DNA of 64,000 bases from Paraburkholderia acidipaludis NBRC 101816 (GTDB taxonomy: Bacteria > Pseudomonadota > Gammaproteobacteria > Burkholderiales > Burkholderiaceae): positions 1 to 64,000 of the forward strand of contig NZ_BAXZ01000031.1 in NCBI RefSeq assembly GCF_000684975.1, read 5' to 3'. This document shows, in pieces, positions 27,667 through 36,443 of this stretch (positions are counted from its first letter, which is position 1; each line of letters begins with the position of its first letter). Below the pieces are notes generated by a model. That model searched no databases. It worked only from the letters and a program-made list of their open reading frames with translations, and was not told the origin of the DNA. The position numbers and the translations under genes were made by a program.

Positions 27667-27728
27667 GCAGTGCGAAATAAGCGTTGCGGCATGACCGGCG
27701 CCGCCAGCGCCGGTTGCAGGAGAGTGGA

Positions 27729-28571
27729 ATGGGTCAGGTGATGTTCATCGTATGGCGGGAGAGCGTCGAGGCGCTGCTCGTCGTCGGCATCCTCCATGCG
27801 TGGCTGAAGAACGGCGACGCCGGCGCACGGCGCGGCCTGCCCTATCTGTGGGGCGGCGTGGCGCTAGGGATCCTCGCGGCGGTTGCGCTGGGCGCGGCAT
27901 TGGTCGGGTTCACCGAAGTGCTTTCCGGTGATGCGCAGGACGACTTCCAGATTGCGATGGTGCTCGTCGCTTGCGTACTGATCGTGCAGATGGTGCTGTG
28001 GATGAAGCAGCACGGGCGCACGCTCAAGCGCGAGATGGAGGCGTCGCTCGAAAAGACCGCGCGCGACGCGAACTGGTGGGGCGTGACCGTGCTGGTCGCG
28101 CTCGCCATCGCGCGCGAGGGCAGCGAAACGGTGATTTTCCTCTATGGCCTCGGCTTCGGGCAGTCGGGGCACGTAGCGGCGAGCCAGTACTTCGCCGTAC
28201 TGATCGGCCTCGCACTCGCGTTCCTCACGTTCTATGTGCTGCAGTTGGGCGGCAAGGTGTTCTCGTGGCGCCAGTTCTTTCGCGTCACCGAAATCATGCT
28301 GCTGTTCCTCGGCGCGGGTCTGTTCCAGACCGGTGTGGACAAGCTGATCGACAAGGAGATCCTGCCGACGCTCGTCGATCAGATGTGGAATTCCTCGGCA
28401 CTGCTTGATGATTCGAGCACCGTCGGCTCGCTCGTCGCAACGCTCACCGGCTATCGCGCGCATCCCGCGCTCATGAACCTGGTGGCGTATGCCGCGTACT
28501 GGTTCGTGGTGGGGTGGCTCGTGCGGCGCGCCGGCGGCCGCGCCGCCGCAAGCCAAAGGAAGACGGCATGA
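27729..28571 (+). CDS. ftrC: FtrC, FTR1-family iron permease
   Basis: A 280-residue seven-helix inner-membrane permease of the OFeT/FTR1 family. Both iron-binding REXXE motifs are present: RESVE at residues 10-14 and REGSE at 129-133. They take up oxidised iron handed over by the periplasmic partners. AGGAG precedes the ATG at 27729. The stop overlaps the ftrD start as ATGA, indicating translational coupling. Confidence 0.92.
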   Translation: MGQVMFIVWRESVEALLVVGILHAWLKNGDAGARRGLPYLWGGVALGILAAVALGAALVGFTEVLSGDAQDDFQIAMVLVACVLIVQMVLWMKQHGRTLKREMEASLEKTARDANWWGVTVLVALAIAREGSETVIFLYGLGFGQSGHVAASQYFAVLIGLALAFLTFYVLQLGGKVFSWRQFFRVTEIMLLFLGAGLFQTGVDKLIDKEILPTLVDQMWNSSALLDDSSTVGSLVATLTGYRAHPALMNLVAYAAYWFVVGWLVRRAGGRAAASQRKTA

Positions 28572-29986
28572 ACTGCGGTTCGGCCCGGCCGGTCGCGCCG
28601 CGAGGCAAGCTCGCGCTGGCCGGGCAGTGGATGCGCCGGCACGGCGCCGCGATCCGCGCCGTGCAGTGGGCCGTGGTTGCCGTGTACGCATTCCTGATCC
28701 TCGTGCCCGCCGCGATGCCGCTGCCCGACGACACCGCGCATCTCTGGAACAATCTCACGCTTGCCGCCCAGTTCGTGTTCTGGGGCATCTGGTGGCCGTT
28801 CGTACTGCTTTCGATGGTGATGCTCGGGCGCGTGTGGTGCGGCGTGCTGTGCCCCGAAGGCGCCCTCACGGAATTCGCGAGCCGCCTCGGCCGCGGCGGC
28901 GCGATTCCGCGCTGGATGCGCTGGGGCGGCTGGCCCTTCGTCGCCTTCGGTCTCACCACGATCTACGGGCAAATGGTGAGCGTCTATCAGTACCCGAAGG
29001 CGGTGCTGCTCGTGCTGGGCGGATCGACGCTCGGCGCCATGGTGATCGGCTTCCTGTACGGACGCGAAAAGCGCGTCTGGTGTCGTTACCTGTGCCCCGT
29101 CAACGGGGTTTTCTCGCTACTGGCGCGTCTCGCACCGTTTCACTACAAGGTCGACGAAGACGCCTGGCGCCGTTCGTACACGGCGGGCGAGCACGGCGGC
29201 CAGCGTGTCATACCCATCAACTGCGCGCCGCTCGTGCCGCTGCGCAACATGAAGGGCGCCGCCGCCTGCCACATGTGCGGCCGCTGCGCCGGGCATCGCG
29301 ACGCCATCGATCTTGCGTGGCGTTCGCCGGCCGAGGAGGTGGTCGAGCCAGGGGACGGGCAGGCAAGCGGCTGGGATACGGCGCTGATTCTCTACGGACT
29401 CCTGGGTATTGCCATCGGCGCGTTTCACTGGACCGCCTCGCCGTGGTTCGTCGGTCTCAAGCAGGCTGTTGCGGGATGGCTCATCGACCGCAACATCGTC
29501 TGGCCGCTCGATACGAACGCGCCGTGGTTCCTGCTCACGCACTATCCTGAGCAGAACGATGTGTTTTCGTGGCTCGACGGCACGATGATCGTCGGCTACA
29601 TCGTCGCGACGGGGCTAGTCTACGGTACCGTGCTGTTTGCCTTGCTCGCGGGTGCGAGTGCGCTTTTCGGGCGCTTCGACATGCGCCGCGTGCACCATTT
29701 TGCTCAGGCGCTGATTCCGCTCGCGGGCGCGGGCGTATTCCTCGGACTTTCGGCGACCACGCTCTCGCTCCTGCGCGCGGAGCACGTGCCGCTCGGCTGG
29801 GCATCGGACGTGCGACTTGCGATTCTCGGCATATCCAATATGTGGAGTGGCTGGCTTGCGTGGCGCGTGAGCGGCCGATACAGTCAATCGCTCCGGCAAC
29901 GCGTTCTGGCGACGACGATCTTCGTCGCCGCGCTTGCCGTGGTCGACAGCGCGTGGTGGCTCATGTTTTGGGGCTGGGCGCGCTGA
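28568..29986 (+). CDS. ftrD: FtrD, polytopic Fe-S membrane protein (NapH/RdxA-like)
   Basis: A 472-residue inner-membrane protein with several helices and cysteine motifs of the NapH/RdxA/4Fe-4S group: WCGVLCPEGALTE, WCRYLCPVNGVF and CHMCGRCAGH. In FtrABCD this subunit is proposed to pass electrons across the membrane for the ferroxidase step. Its start overlaps the ftrC stop (ATGA). It ends the four-gene unit; the HbpS-like gene follows after 30 bases with its own ribosome binding site and may be co-transcribed. Confidence 0.88.
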   Translation: MNCGSARPVAPRGKLALAGQWMRRHGAAIRAVQWAVVAVYAFLILVPAAMPLPDDTAHLWNNLTLAAQFVFWGIWWPFVLLSMVMLGRVWCGVLCPEGALTEFASRLGRGGAIPRWMRWGGWPFVAFGLTTIYGQMVSVYQYPKAVLLVLGGSTLGAMVIGFLYGREKRVWCRYLCPVNGVFSLLARLAPFHYKVDEDAWRRSYTAGEHGGQRVIPINCAPLVPLRNMKGAAACHMCGRCAGHRDAIDLAWRSPAEEVVEPGDGQASGWDTALILYGLLGIAIGAFHWTASPWFVGLKQAVAGWLIDRNIVWPLDTNAPWFLLTHYPEQNDVFSWLDGTMIVGYIVATGLVYGTVLFALLAGASALFGRFDMRRVHHFAQALIPLAGAGVFLGLSATTLSLLRAEHVPLGWASDVRLAILGISNMWSGWLAWRVSGRYSQSLRQRVLATTIFVAALAVVDSAWWLMFWGWAR

Positions 29987-30016
29987 CCGGCCGTTCAACC
30001 GATCGGAGAGCGAACC

Positions 30017-30424
30017 ATGCGTACCAGGGTGGCACTGACTGACGAAGACATCGTGAAAATGGGTGACGCGGCCGTTGCGCACGCGCGCGCCAACGAGTGG
30101 AACGTGACGATTGCAATCGTGGACGAGGGCGCGCACCTGCTGTGGCTGCGCCGTCTCGACGGCGCAGCGCCCGTGTCGGCCGAGATCGCGGCGTCCAAGG
30201 CCCGCACCGCGGCGCTCGGGCGTCGCGAAAGCAAGGTCTACGAAGAAGTGATCCGCCAGGGACGCACCGCGTTTCTTAGCGCGCCGCTGCCGGCCATGCT
30301 GGAGGGCGGGGTGCCCATCGTCGTCGACGGCGACGTGATTGGCGCAATTGGCGTCTCGGGCGTGAAATCCGATCAGGACGCGGCCGTGGCGCGCGCCGGC
30401 ATTGGCGCTATCGGCGTCGAATGA
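30017..30424 (+). CDS. HbpS/GlcG-like heme-binding family protein
   Basis: A 135-residue protein of the GlcG/HbpS family (Pfam Haem_degrading). Typical segments are VTIAIVDEGAHLLWLRRLDGA, SKARTAALGRRES and GGVPIVVDGDVIGAIGVSG. There is no signal peptide. Family members bind heme or corrinoids or are of unknown function; the position between ftrABCD and hemP supports an iron/heme role by inference. GGAGAG precedes the ATG. Confidence 0.8.
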   Translation: MRTRVALTDEDIVKMGDAAVAHARANEWNVTIAIVDEGAHLLWLRRLDGAAPVSAEIAASKARTAALGRRESKVYEEVIRQGRTAFLSAPLPAMLEGGVPIVVDGDVIGAIGVSGVKSDQDAAVARAGIGAIGVE

Positions 30425-30573
30425 GAACAAAAAAGTGGCGTGGCTGGCTGCGACGGCTGCCTTGAAGAATGTCTGCACGAAGGGGTCTAGGTCTCGCGTG
30501 CAAGCCGTCGTGACTGGCTAATGCCCCAACGCCTCTCAGGGAGGCGGTCCCCACAATACCCGGTACGTACTGC

Positions 30574-30852
30574 TTACTTGGTGAGGATCAGCTTGCCGAG
30601 GCGTGTGGCCCGCAGCTGATACGTCTCGCCGTTGTGCAGGATGCTCACGTGGCTGCGGCCTTGCAGCAGCGCCGCGCTCTCGAGCGGCCGCTCGCGGTTC
30701 GCGGTCTGCGCTGTGTCGGACGGCTTGTGCGCCGGTGCCGTTCTGGCTGGCGCGCTGCGCGCGGCGGTCAGCGTCGGGCCGGCCGAACTGCCGGTGGAAT
30801 TACCCGACGAGCGGCGCACGCTGAGCGTGGATGAGCGGTTGAAGTCGGTCAT
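30574..30852 (-). CDS. hemP: Hemin uptake protein HemP
   Basis: A 92-residue protein with the HemP domain at its C-terminus (LLQGRSHVSILHNGETYQLR then ATRLGKLILTK). The first 60 residues are a low-complexity Ser/Thr/Ala-rich extension, longer than the minimal family core. HemP/HmuP proteins promote expression or function of TonB-dependent hemin receptors. A Fur-like box lies 39 bases before the start. It is transcribed leftward and alone; the 30425-30573 gap has no other gene. Confidence 0.88.
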   Translation of the reverse strand: MTDFNRSSTLSVRRSSGNSTGSSAGPTLTAARSAPARTAPAHKPSDTAQTANRERPLESAALLQGRSHVSILHNGETYQLRATRLGKLILTK

Positions 30853-30890
30853 GGCTGTGACGTCTTTCTCGATAGGATGGAGTGATTCTA

Positions 30891-30909
30891 AATGATAACC
30901 ATTCCTATT
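30891..30909 (-). promoter_or_regulatory. Fur box upstream of hemP
   Basis: AATGATAACCATTCCTATT matches 15 of 19 bases of the bfd site when aligned in the AATGATAAT orientation, and lies 39 bases upstream of hemP. Confidence 0.65.
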
Positions 30910-30996
30910 TTCAACTGTAAGAAATCGATCGGATTGGCGCGGCGATAGTCTTTGGGGACAGGCGTGCGCGGCACGAGAGGCCGCGCACCGGGATGT

Positions 30997-31479
30997 TCAG
31001 TGCCGCGCCTCGGGGTCGTCGAGACCGAGCACGTATTGGCGGATCAGCCGCACGGTGTCGATATCCGATTCGCGATAAGCCGACTTCACGATTTCGGACG
31101 TCTGCCGGTCGTCTTCGGTATCGGCGGTGGGCAGCGTGGTGCGGTAGTCGAAGCGCAGGAACAGTTGCTCCTCCTCCGGCTCTTCGATCGTCATGGTGAG
31201 CGAGCCGCCCACGTAGGTCTCGGTCGCGGCGATGTCGTAGCGCACGCTCTGGTCGGGCGTGAGCGTGACATGGTCGCGCACCGTGGCGTGACCGTAGTGC
31301 AGTTCGCGCTCCAGCGTGTTGCCTTCGCGCGCGAGAATCGTGCAGCTGTCGAGGCCGAGCACGAACAGCTGCGGCTGCTCGGCGCGCAGTACGAGACCTT
31401 CCCAGAGCTGCTCGCGCGTCATGGGCTGGACGAGCGGATTCGACGGGTCGTTGATCTGGACAAGATGTTCGAAATTCAA
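30997..31479 (-). CDS. SRPBCC family protein (DUF1857/AtaL-like)
   Basis: A protein of about 160 residues with the DUF1857 form of the START/SRPBCC fold: NFEHLVQINDP at the start, LTREQLWEGLVLRA-like first helix, LERELHYG and a long C-terminal helix (VRLIRQYVLGL). The likely start is TTG at 31479, preceded by AGGAAA; a GTG at 31518 would add 13 unrelated residues. No ligand can be assigned. It lies 45 bases downstream of the osmC-like gene on the same strand, probably in one operon. Confidence 0.75.
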   Translation of the reverse strand: MNFEHLVQINDPSNPLVQPMTREQLWEGLVLRAEQPQLFVLGLDSCTILAREGNTLERELHYGHATVRDHVTLTPDQSVRYDIAATETYVGGSLTMTIEEPEEEQLFLRFDYRTTLPTADTEDDRQTSEIVKSAYRESDIDTVRLIRQYVLGLDDPEARH

Positions 31480-31524
31480 GGTCGGCGGTTTCCTGTGGCT
31501 AGGTCTCGGGGTCTGCACCGCCGC

Positions 31525-31926
31525 TCATACGGCGGCCATGAGGCCCGTGCGGATCGCGATCGTGTTCGTGAGCACCTTGTGGACCGGGCAGGCGTTCGCG
31601 ATCTGCAGCAGCCGTTCGCGCTGCTCGTCGCTAAGCGCGCCTTCCAGCACGATCTGGCGGTCGATGGTCGTGCCTGCGCTGCCGGTTTCCATCGAGAGCT
31701 TCACGCGCACGCCTTCCAGCGGCCATTCCTTGCGCTGCGCGTACATCTTCAGCGTGATCGAGGTGCAGGCGCCGAGGCTCGACAGCAGCAGCGAGAACGG
31801 CGAGGGGCCGCGGTTGCCGCCGCCTACCGAGGCGGGTTCGTCGGCGATCCAGGTGTGGGTGCCGTCGTCGAATTGAACCTGGTAGTCGGTCGAGCCGATC
31901 TGGGCGGTAACGGTGGGTTCGGCCAT
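31525..31926 (-). CDS. OsmC/Ohr family peroxiredoxin-like protein
   Basis: A 133-residue OsmC-family protein. The two redox cysteines are in LGACTSITL and ANACPVHKV, the arrangement of thiol-dependent hydroperoxidases. No signal peptide. Likely role: detoxification of organic hydroperoxides in the cytoplasm. It is co-directional with the pirin gene upstream (63-base gap) and the SRPBCC gene downstream. Confidence 0.85.
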   Translation of the reverse strand: MAEPTVTAQIGSTDYQVQFDDGTHTWIADEPASVGGGNRGPSPFSLLLSSLGACTSITLKMYAQRKEWPLEGVRVKLSMETGSAGTTIDRQIVLEGALSDEQRERLLQIANACPVHKVLTNTIAIRTGLMAAV

Positions 31927-31989
31927 GCGCTCCTCGCGGGCGGTGCGGACAGGGGACGGGGCGCACGATGCGCCCCCGGAACCCCTATT

Positions 31990-32871
31990 TTAGTGCGAGA
32001 TGCGTCCCATGCGCCCGGCCTGGTAGTCGAGCACGGCCTGGCGGATCTCGGCTTCGGTGTTCATCACGAACGGGCCATAACGCACGACCGGCTCGTTGAG
32101 CGGCACACCGCCGATCAGCAGCACCTCGAGCGGCTCCGCGGCGTCATCTGGCGCGGCGAGCACGACCGTATCCCCGTCGTTGGCGAAGGCCACCATCTGC
32201 TGTGCCTCGATGCGCTCGCCCGCGGGCCCATAGCTGCCGCTGCCCGAAAGACCATAGGCAAACACGCGCCACTCGCTCGGCACCGGCTGCTCGACGCGGC
32301 CGCCCGGCGCGATCGTGAAGTGCTGGTAGAGGATGGGCGTGCGCGTCTCGATCACGGCTTTCGCGCCGAGCGCCTCGCCGGCGATCACCTTCACCGAGAC
32401 CTTGCCGTCCGCCGATCGGCCTACCGGAATGCGCGCGCTGGGGATTTCCTGATAGCGCGGCGCGATCATCTTGTCGCGCGCCGGCAGGTTGACCCATAGC
32501 TGCAGGCCGTGCACGCGGCCGCCCGTGCGCGCGAATTCGGGGTCGGGCATTTCGCTGTGGATCACGCCGGCTCCGGCCGTCATCCATTGCACGTCGCCGG
32601 GGGCGAGCGTGCCCGAATGGCCCGCCGAATCCTTGTGGCCGAAGCGCCCTTCGAGCGCATACGTGACCGTTTCGAAGCCGCGGTGCGGGTGGTCCGGCGC
32701 CCCCTTGGCCGTGCCCGGCGCATAGTCGACCGGGCCCATCTCGTCGAGCAGCAGGAACGGATCGAAGTCCATCAGCGTCCGGGTGGGAAACGGACGATGG
32801 ACGATGAATCCAGCGCCCTCGGTGGTGCGAACGGCGGGAAACACGCGTTCGATCGTGCGGGTGGTCGTCAT
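31990..32871 (-). CDS. Pirin family protein
   Basis: A 293-residue bicupin. The N-terminal pirin metal site is complete: HPHRGFETVTY with two His, and later HSEMP supplying His and Glu. Pirins bind Fe(II) and can act as quercetinases or redox-linked cofactors. GAGGTGA precedes the ATG at 32871. A TATAAT (minus strand, 32928-32923) lies about 50 bases upstream. It is divergent from a LysR-type regulator, a common arrangement for control. Confidence 0.9.
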   Translation of the reverse strand: MTTTRTIERVFPAVRTTEGAGFIVHRPFPTRTLMDFDPFLLLDEMGPVDYAPGTAKGAPDHPHRGFETVTYALEGRFGHKDSAGHSGTLAPGDVQWMTAGAGVIHSEMPDPEFARTGGRVHGLQLWVNLPARDKMIAPRYQEIPSARIPVGRSADGKVSVKVIAGEALGAKAVIETRTPILYQHFTIAPGGRVEQPVPSEWRVFAYGLSGSGSYGPAGERIEAQQMVAFANDGDTVVLAAPDDAAEPLEVLLIGGVPLNEPVVRYGPFVMNTEAEIRQAVLDYQAGRMGRISH

Positions 32872-32993
32872 GGATATCACCTCGGAAAAATGGGAATTAC
32901 GCGATAAGCGAAACAAAACGCTATTATAGGTAGCCGTTTTGGGCAGTTCGACGGCCTTGACGCAATGGATTGTCCCATCGCTGGAACGACGAC

Positions 32994-34073
32994 ATGAAGA
33001 TCGACTCGCATAACCTGAACGACCTGATGTACTTTTCGCAGGTGGTCGAGCACGGCGGCTTTTCGGCCGCCGAACGCGTGCTCGGCATCTCGAAGTCGCG
33101 TCTGTCGAGACGGGTGAGCGAGCTGGAGGCGTCGCTCGGCGTGCGTCTTCTGCAGCGCTCCACGCGCAAGCTTGCGCTCACCGAAGCGGGCGAGCTCTTC
33201 TACCAGCATTGCCGCGCGATGCTCTCCGAAGCGCAGGCGGCCGTGAACGTCGTTCAGTCGCTGCGTTCTTCGCCGCGCGGCACGGTGCGCGTGAGCGTGC
33301 CCGTCACGCTTTCGCAGACGATCTTTTCGCAGATCATCCCGGAGTTCATGCACCGCTTCCCGGAAGTGCGCGTGGTGATGCGCGTCACCAACCGCGTGAT
33401 CGACCTGTTCGAGGATTCCGTGGATATCGCGCTGCGCGTGCGCTCCGAGCCGCCGCAGAACGCGAACATCGTGGTGCGGCCGCTGTGGCGCACCGAGCAG
33501 ATGCTGGTGGGCGCGCCGAGCCTCCTCGCGCAGAACGCGCCGCCGCTCACACCCGACGACCTCACACGTTTCGAAACACTCGATACGCCGACGGGCGACG
33601 GCCGGCATGTGTTCCATCTGATCGCCCCGGACGGCACGCGCCACGCACACGAACACGAGCCACGCCTCATCACCGCGGACCTCACGACGATCCGCGAGGC
33701 GGCGCTGGCGGGCCTCGGCATCGCGGCGATGCCGGAGATGATGTACGGCGCCGCGCTGCGCTCGGGCAAGCTCTCGCCGGTGATGCCGGGCTGGACGCTG
33801 CCGGTGCCGCAGCTCTATGCGGTATTTCTCTCGCGGCAGGGGATGGTGCCCGCGGTGCGCGCGTTCGTGGATTACCTTGTCGAGGTGCTCGACGCGGACA
33901 AGCACCTGCAGCAAGAATGCCCGCTGCGCAGCGAAATCGAGCCGCTGCTGGAGCAGCATCGCAAGGCGCGGGACGAAGAACGACGTGAAGCACGTGGCGA
34001 GGTAAAGGGCGAGGCACGAAGCGAAGCAGGCATTGCACGCCCTATATCGCGCAGCAAGATCGAAACCGCATGA
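32994..34073 (+). CDS. LysR-type transcriptional regulator
   Basis: A 359-residue LTTR. The winged helix-turn-helix is at the N-terminus (LNDLMYFSQVVEHGGFSAAERVLG, then SKSRLSRRVSELEASLGVRLL), followed by a substrate-binding domain. The C-terminal 35 or so residues are an unusual highly charged tail (RKARDEERREARGEVKGEA...) beyond the normal LTTR end. ATG at 32994 is chosen over an upstream TTG. Divergent from pirin across 122 bases, it probably regulates the pirin-osmC-SRPBCC unit. Confidence 0.88.
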   Translation: MKIDSHNLNDLMYFSQVVEHGGFSAAERVLGISKSRLSRRVSELEASLGVRLLQRSTRKLALTEAGELFYQHCRAMLSEAQAAVNVVQSLRSSPRGTVRVSVPVTLSQTIFSQIIPEFMHRFPEVRVVMRVTNRVIDLFEDSVDIALRVRSEPPQNANIVVRPLWRTEQMLVGAPSLLAQNAPPLTPDDLTRFETLDTPTGDGRHVFHLIAPDGTRHAHEHEPRLITADLTTIREAALAGLGIAAMPEMMYGAALRSGKLSPVMPGWTLPVPQLYAVFLSRQGMVPAVRAFVDYLVEVLDADKHLQQECPLRSEIEPLLEQHRKARDEERREARGEVKGEARSEAGIARPISRSKIETA

Positions 34074-34445
34074 AGCGTAATGCTCGCCGCTACGCATTAC
34101 GCTAATGACTTTTCGCATTTAAGCGTGGCCGGCAATCGTTACTTTCAATGGGCGAAGTCTTGAATGCGAGAGGCGAGAGGAATATATTGAAATCCTTCTC
34201 GCCAAGACCGGTCTTGAGCGGGAATTGATGGCCGCTATCATAGCGAGCCTTCAGGGTCGGTAGCGCTGTCCGTGTTGCCCACGGCATGTCGCATGTGTCG
34301 ACGCGAACTGGCCGACGGTGAGTGTCGATACCGCCCGAATGCGCCGCGTGCGCTCGAAAAAAGGCCTTCATCCGACGATGAAGGCCTTTTACTTTGCACT
34401 GCGGAAAATAGATGGGCAGGGGCAGGCGCCCTGCCGCTTAATCAC
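34074..34445. other. Gene-free gap between lysR and exbD
   Basis: No gene is supported here. It holds an imperfect stem (34172-34181 with 34193-34203, GGCGAGAGGA/TCCTTCTCGCC), a short palindrome AAGACCGGTCTT (34204-34215), and the strong exbD terminator at 34359-34390. Confidence 0.6.
34353..34390 (-). terminator. Rho-independent terminator of the tonB-exbB-exbD operon
   Basis: Fourteen-base arms AAAAGGCCTTCATC and GATGAAGGCCTTTT around CGAC; on the minus strand the stem runs into six T residues. It lies 55 bases after the exbD stop. Confidence 0.88.
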
Positions 34446-34865
34446 TTAACGATGCGCGGGATCGGTAACGAAGCCGAGCTTCGTGAGACCGCCGCTCTGC
34501 GCCGCGGACATCACCTGCGCCACTTTTTCGTAGGCGACCTTGCGGTCCGCGTTCAGATGCAGTTCCGGTTGCGGCTGAGTTTGTGCGGCGGCGATGATCT
34601 TCGCCTGCAGCGTCTTGTCGTCCACGGCCGTGCCGTCCCACAGCACGGTGCCGTCCGCTTCGATCGCAACGTTGATCTGCGCGGGTCTGGTGTCTTCCTT
34701 CTGGCTGCTCGCATGCGGCAGGTCGATTTTCACGGCATGACGGATCACCGGAATCGTCACCATGAAAACGATCAGGAGAACCAACATGACGTCGACGAGC
34801 GGCGTCATGTTGATTTCGTTCATCAGGCCATCGTCTTCGTCGCTCACAAAAGGGCTCATCGCCAT
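34446..34865 (-). CDS. exbD: Biopolymer transport protein ExbD
   Basis: A 139-residue single-pass inner-membrane protein: short cytoplasmic start, one helix with the proton-path aspartate (NMTPLVDVMLVLLIVFMV, Asp25), then a periplasmic domain. With ExbB it uses the proton gradient to energise TonB for siderophore and heme receptors. It follows exbB by 14 bases. Confidence 0.93.
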   Translation of the reverse strand: MAMSPFVSDEDDGLMNEINMTPLVDVMLVLLIVFMVTIPVIRHAVKIDLPHASSQKEDTRPAQINVAIEADGTVLWDGTAVDDKTLQAKIIAAAQTQPQPELHLNADRKVAYEKVAQVMSAAQSGGLTKLGFVTDPAHR

Positions 34866-34879
34866 GGTGCGCCTCCGTT

Positions 34880-35599
34880 TCAGTGCGCGCGCGCGGCGAC
34901 GCGCAGATTGCCCTTCGTCGAGGAAAGGCGCGCGCCGGTCACGAAGAACGCGTGCAGGCCGTGTGCGAAGCGGTTGAGCTTCGTGACGATGGCCTTGTTG
35001 GCGCGCGTGAGCGCGTTATAGGCGAGCACGGCCGGAATCGCGACGAAGAGGCCGAAGGCGGTCATGATGAGCGCCTCGCCCACCGGACCCGCGACGGCGT
35101 CGATGGAAGTCTGGCCCGTCGCGCCGATCGTGAGCAGTGCATGATAAATGCCCCATACGGTGCCGAACAGGCCGACGAAGGGTGCCGTGCTGCCGATCGA
35201 AGCGAGGATCGCGAGGCCGCTCTGCATCTTTGCGATCGCCTCGTCCATCGAGTCCTTCAGGCAGCGCGTGATCCAGTCGGAGACGTCCATGCGGTCGTGC
35301 AGATGCGGCTGCGTCTGGTGATGATGGTCGGCGGCTTCCTGGCCCGAGAGCGCAAGCGCAAGGAACGGGTTGTCGTCGCGGGTGCCGCTGCCGAGCTTCT
35401 TGACGCCGTCGTCGAAGTCGCCCGAATGCCAGAACGACTGCTCGGCGTTCTTCGTGAGGCGCTTCAGACGCATGACGTTCCAGCCCTTCACGAGAATCAC
35501 GCACCAGGACAGTACCGACATGACCAGCAACGCGAGCGCGATGCCGCGCGTCACGAAATCCCCTTGCGCCCAGACGTGGGCGATACCGTAGTTCTGCAT
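34880..35599 (-). CDS. exbB: Biopolymer transport protein ExbB (MotA/TolQ/ExbB)
   Basis: A 239-residue three-helix channel protein. The first helix is near the N-terminus (GIALALLVMSVLSW); the conserved core ILASIGSTAPFVGLFGTVWGIY and EALIMTAFGLFVAIPAVLAYN form helices two and three. A His-rich segment (ADHHHQTQPHLH) lies in the cytoplasmic loop. GAGGA precedes the ATG at 35599. Middle gene of tonB-exbB-exbD. Confidence 0.93.
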   Translation of the reverse strand: MQNYGIAHVWAQGDFVTRGIALALLVMSVLSWCVILVKGWNVMRLKRLTKNAEQSFWHSGDFDDGVKKLGSGTRDDNPFLALALSGQEAADHHHQTQPHLHDRMDVSDWITRCLKDSMDEAIAKMQSGLAILASIGSTAPFVGLFGTVWGIYHALLTIGATGQTSIDAVAGPVGEALIMTAFGLFVAIPAVLAYNALTRANKAIVTKLNRFAHGLHAFFVTGARLSSTKGNLRVAARAH

Positions 35600-35651
35600 T
35601 CTCGAGTCCTCGTTATTCAATTCATGAAAGTGGTGTGCGGTGTCGGCGGCT

Positions 35652-36380
35652 TCAGTCGCTCAGGCTGAAGTCGAAAGGCTGCGTGTAGGCCGCGCGCACC
35701 GGCTGGCCGTCTTCCAGGTAGGGCTTGCACGAGCTTTCGTGCATGGCGGCGAGCGCGGCGTCGTCGAGGCGGCCGTAGCCGCTGCTCTTCTTCAGTTCGA
35801 TGCTTTCGACCTGGCCGTTCAGGCCCACCACGAAGCGCACGTAAGCCACGCCCGTTTCGCCGCGGCGCCTCGACAACGCCGGGTAGTCCGGCTGCACGAT
35901 GCGGCAGTCGAGGTGCGACACGTTTTTCGGCGCATTGAGCGCCATGGTCGGCTTGCCTGGCTCGGGCGCGGCTGCCGCAGCGGGAGCCGGCGCGGCGGGG
36001 GCGGGCGGCGTCGTGGCGGCGGGCGTTTCGACGGCGTGCTGCGACGGCGCATCGGCGACCGGCAGCGGCGCGGGCACTGGCTTCGGCCGCGGCTGGATCA
36101 CCGGCTTTGCGCGCGTCACGTGCGGCACCGGTTTCGGCGGCGGCGGCGTGGGCGTGGACTGGATCGCGGCGGGCGCGGCCACGGGTTCGGGCTGGATCAG
36201 CTCGGCCGTGATCGTGTGCGATTCGAGCGCGAGAGGGGCGGCGGCGTCGCGCCTGGTCAGGACGATCGCAATGAGCGCCGCGTGCAGGGCCACCACGACG
36301 GCAGTGGCGGTGATGATACGGCGGTTCATGCGGACGGCGGAACCCGGCAACGGGCCGGCGGTGGTGGTGAGAGCCTGCAT
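35652..36380 (-). CDS. tonB: TonB energy transducer
   Basis: A TonB protein of about 242 residues: one N-terminal helix (IITATAVVVALHAALIAIVL), a Pro/Lys-rich periplasmic spacer (TPPPPKPVPHVTRAKPV...) with an Ala/Pro run, and the C-terminal TonB domain (DYPALSRRRGETGVAYVRFV, SGYGRLDDAAL). It transmits energy to outer-membrane receptors. The start is uncertain: neither ATG 36380 nor 36329 has a good ribosome binding site. It is first of three tonB-system genes and lies downstream of bfd and a possible miniprotein. Confidence 0.9.
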   Translation of the reverse strand: MQALTTTAGPLPGSAVRMNRRIITATAVVVALHAALIAIVLTRRDAAAPLALESHTITAELIQPEPVAAPAAIQSTPTPPPPKPVPHVTRAKPVIQPRPKPVPAPLPVADAPSQHAVETPAATTPPAPAAPAPAAAAAPEPGKPTMALNAPKNVSHLDCRIVQPDYPALSRRRGETGVAYVRFVVGLNGQVESIELKKSSGYGRLDDAALAAMHESSCKPYLEDGQPVRAAYTQPFDFSLSD

Positions 36381-36443
36381 GTTAGCGAGTTTGCCGGACG
36401 AAAGACGGCACACCGGCAGGCCAACGCACCGTGTCGGACAGCT

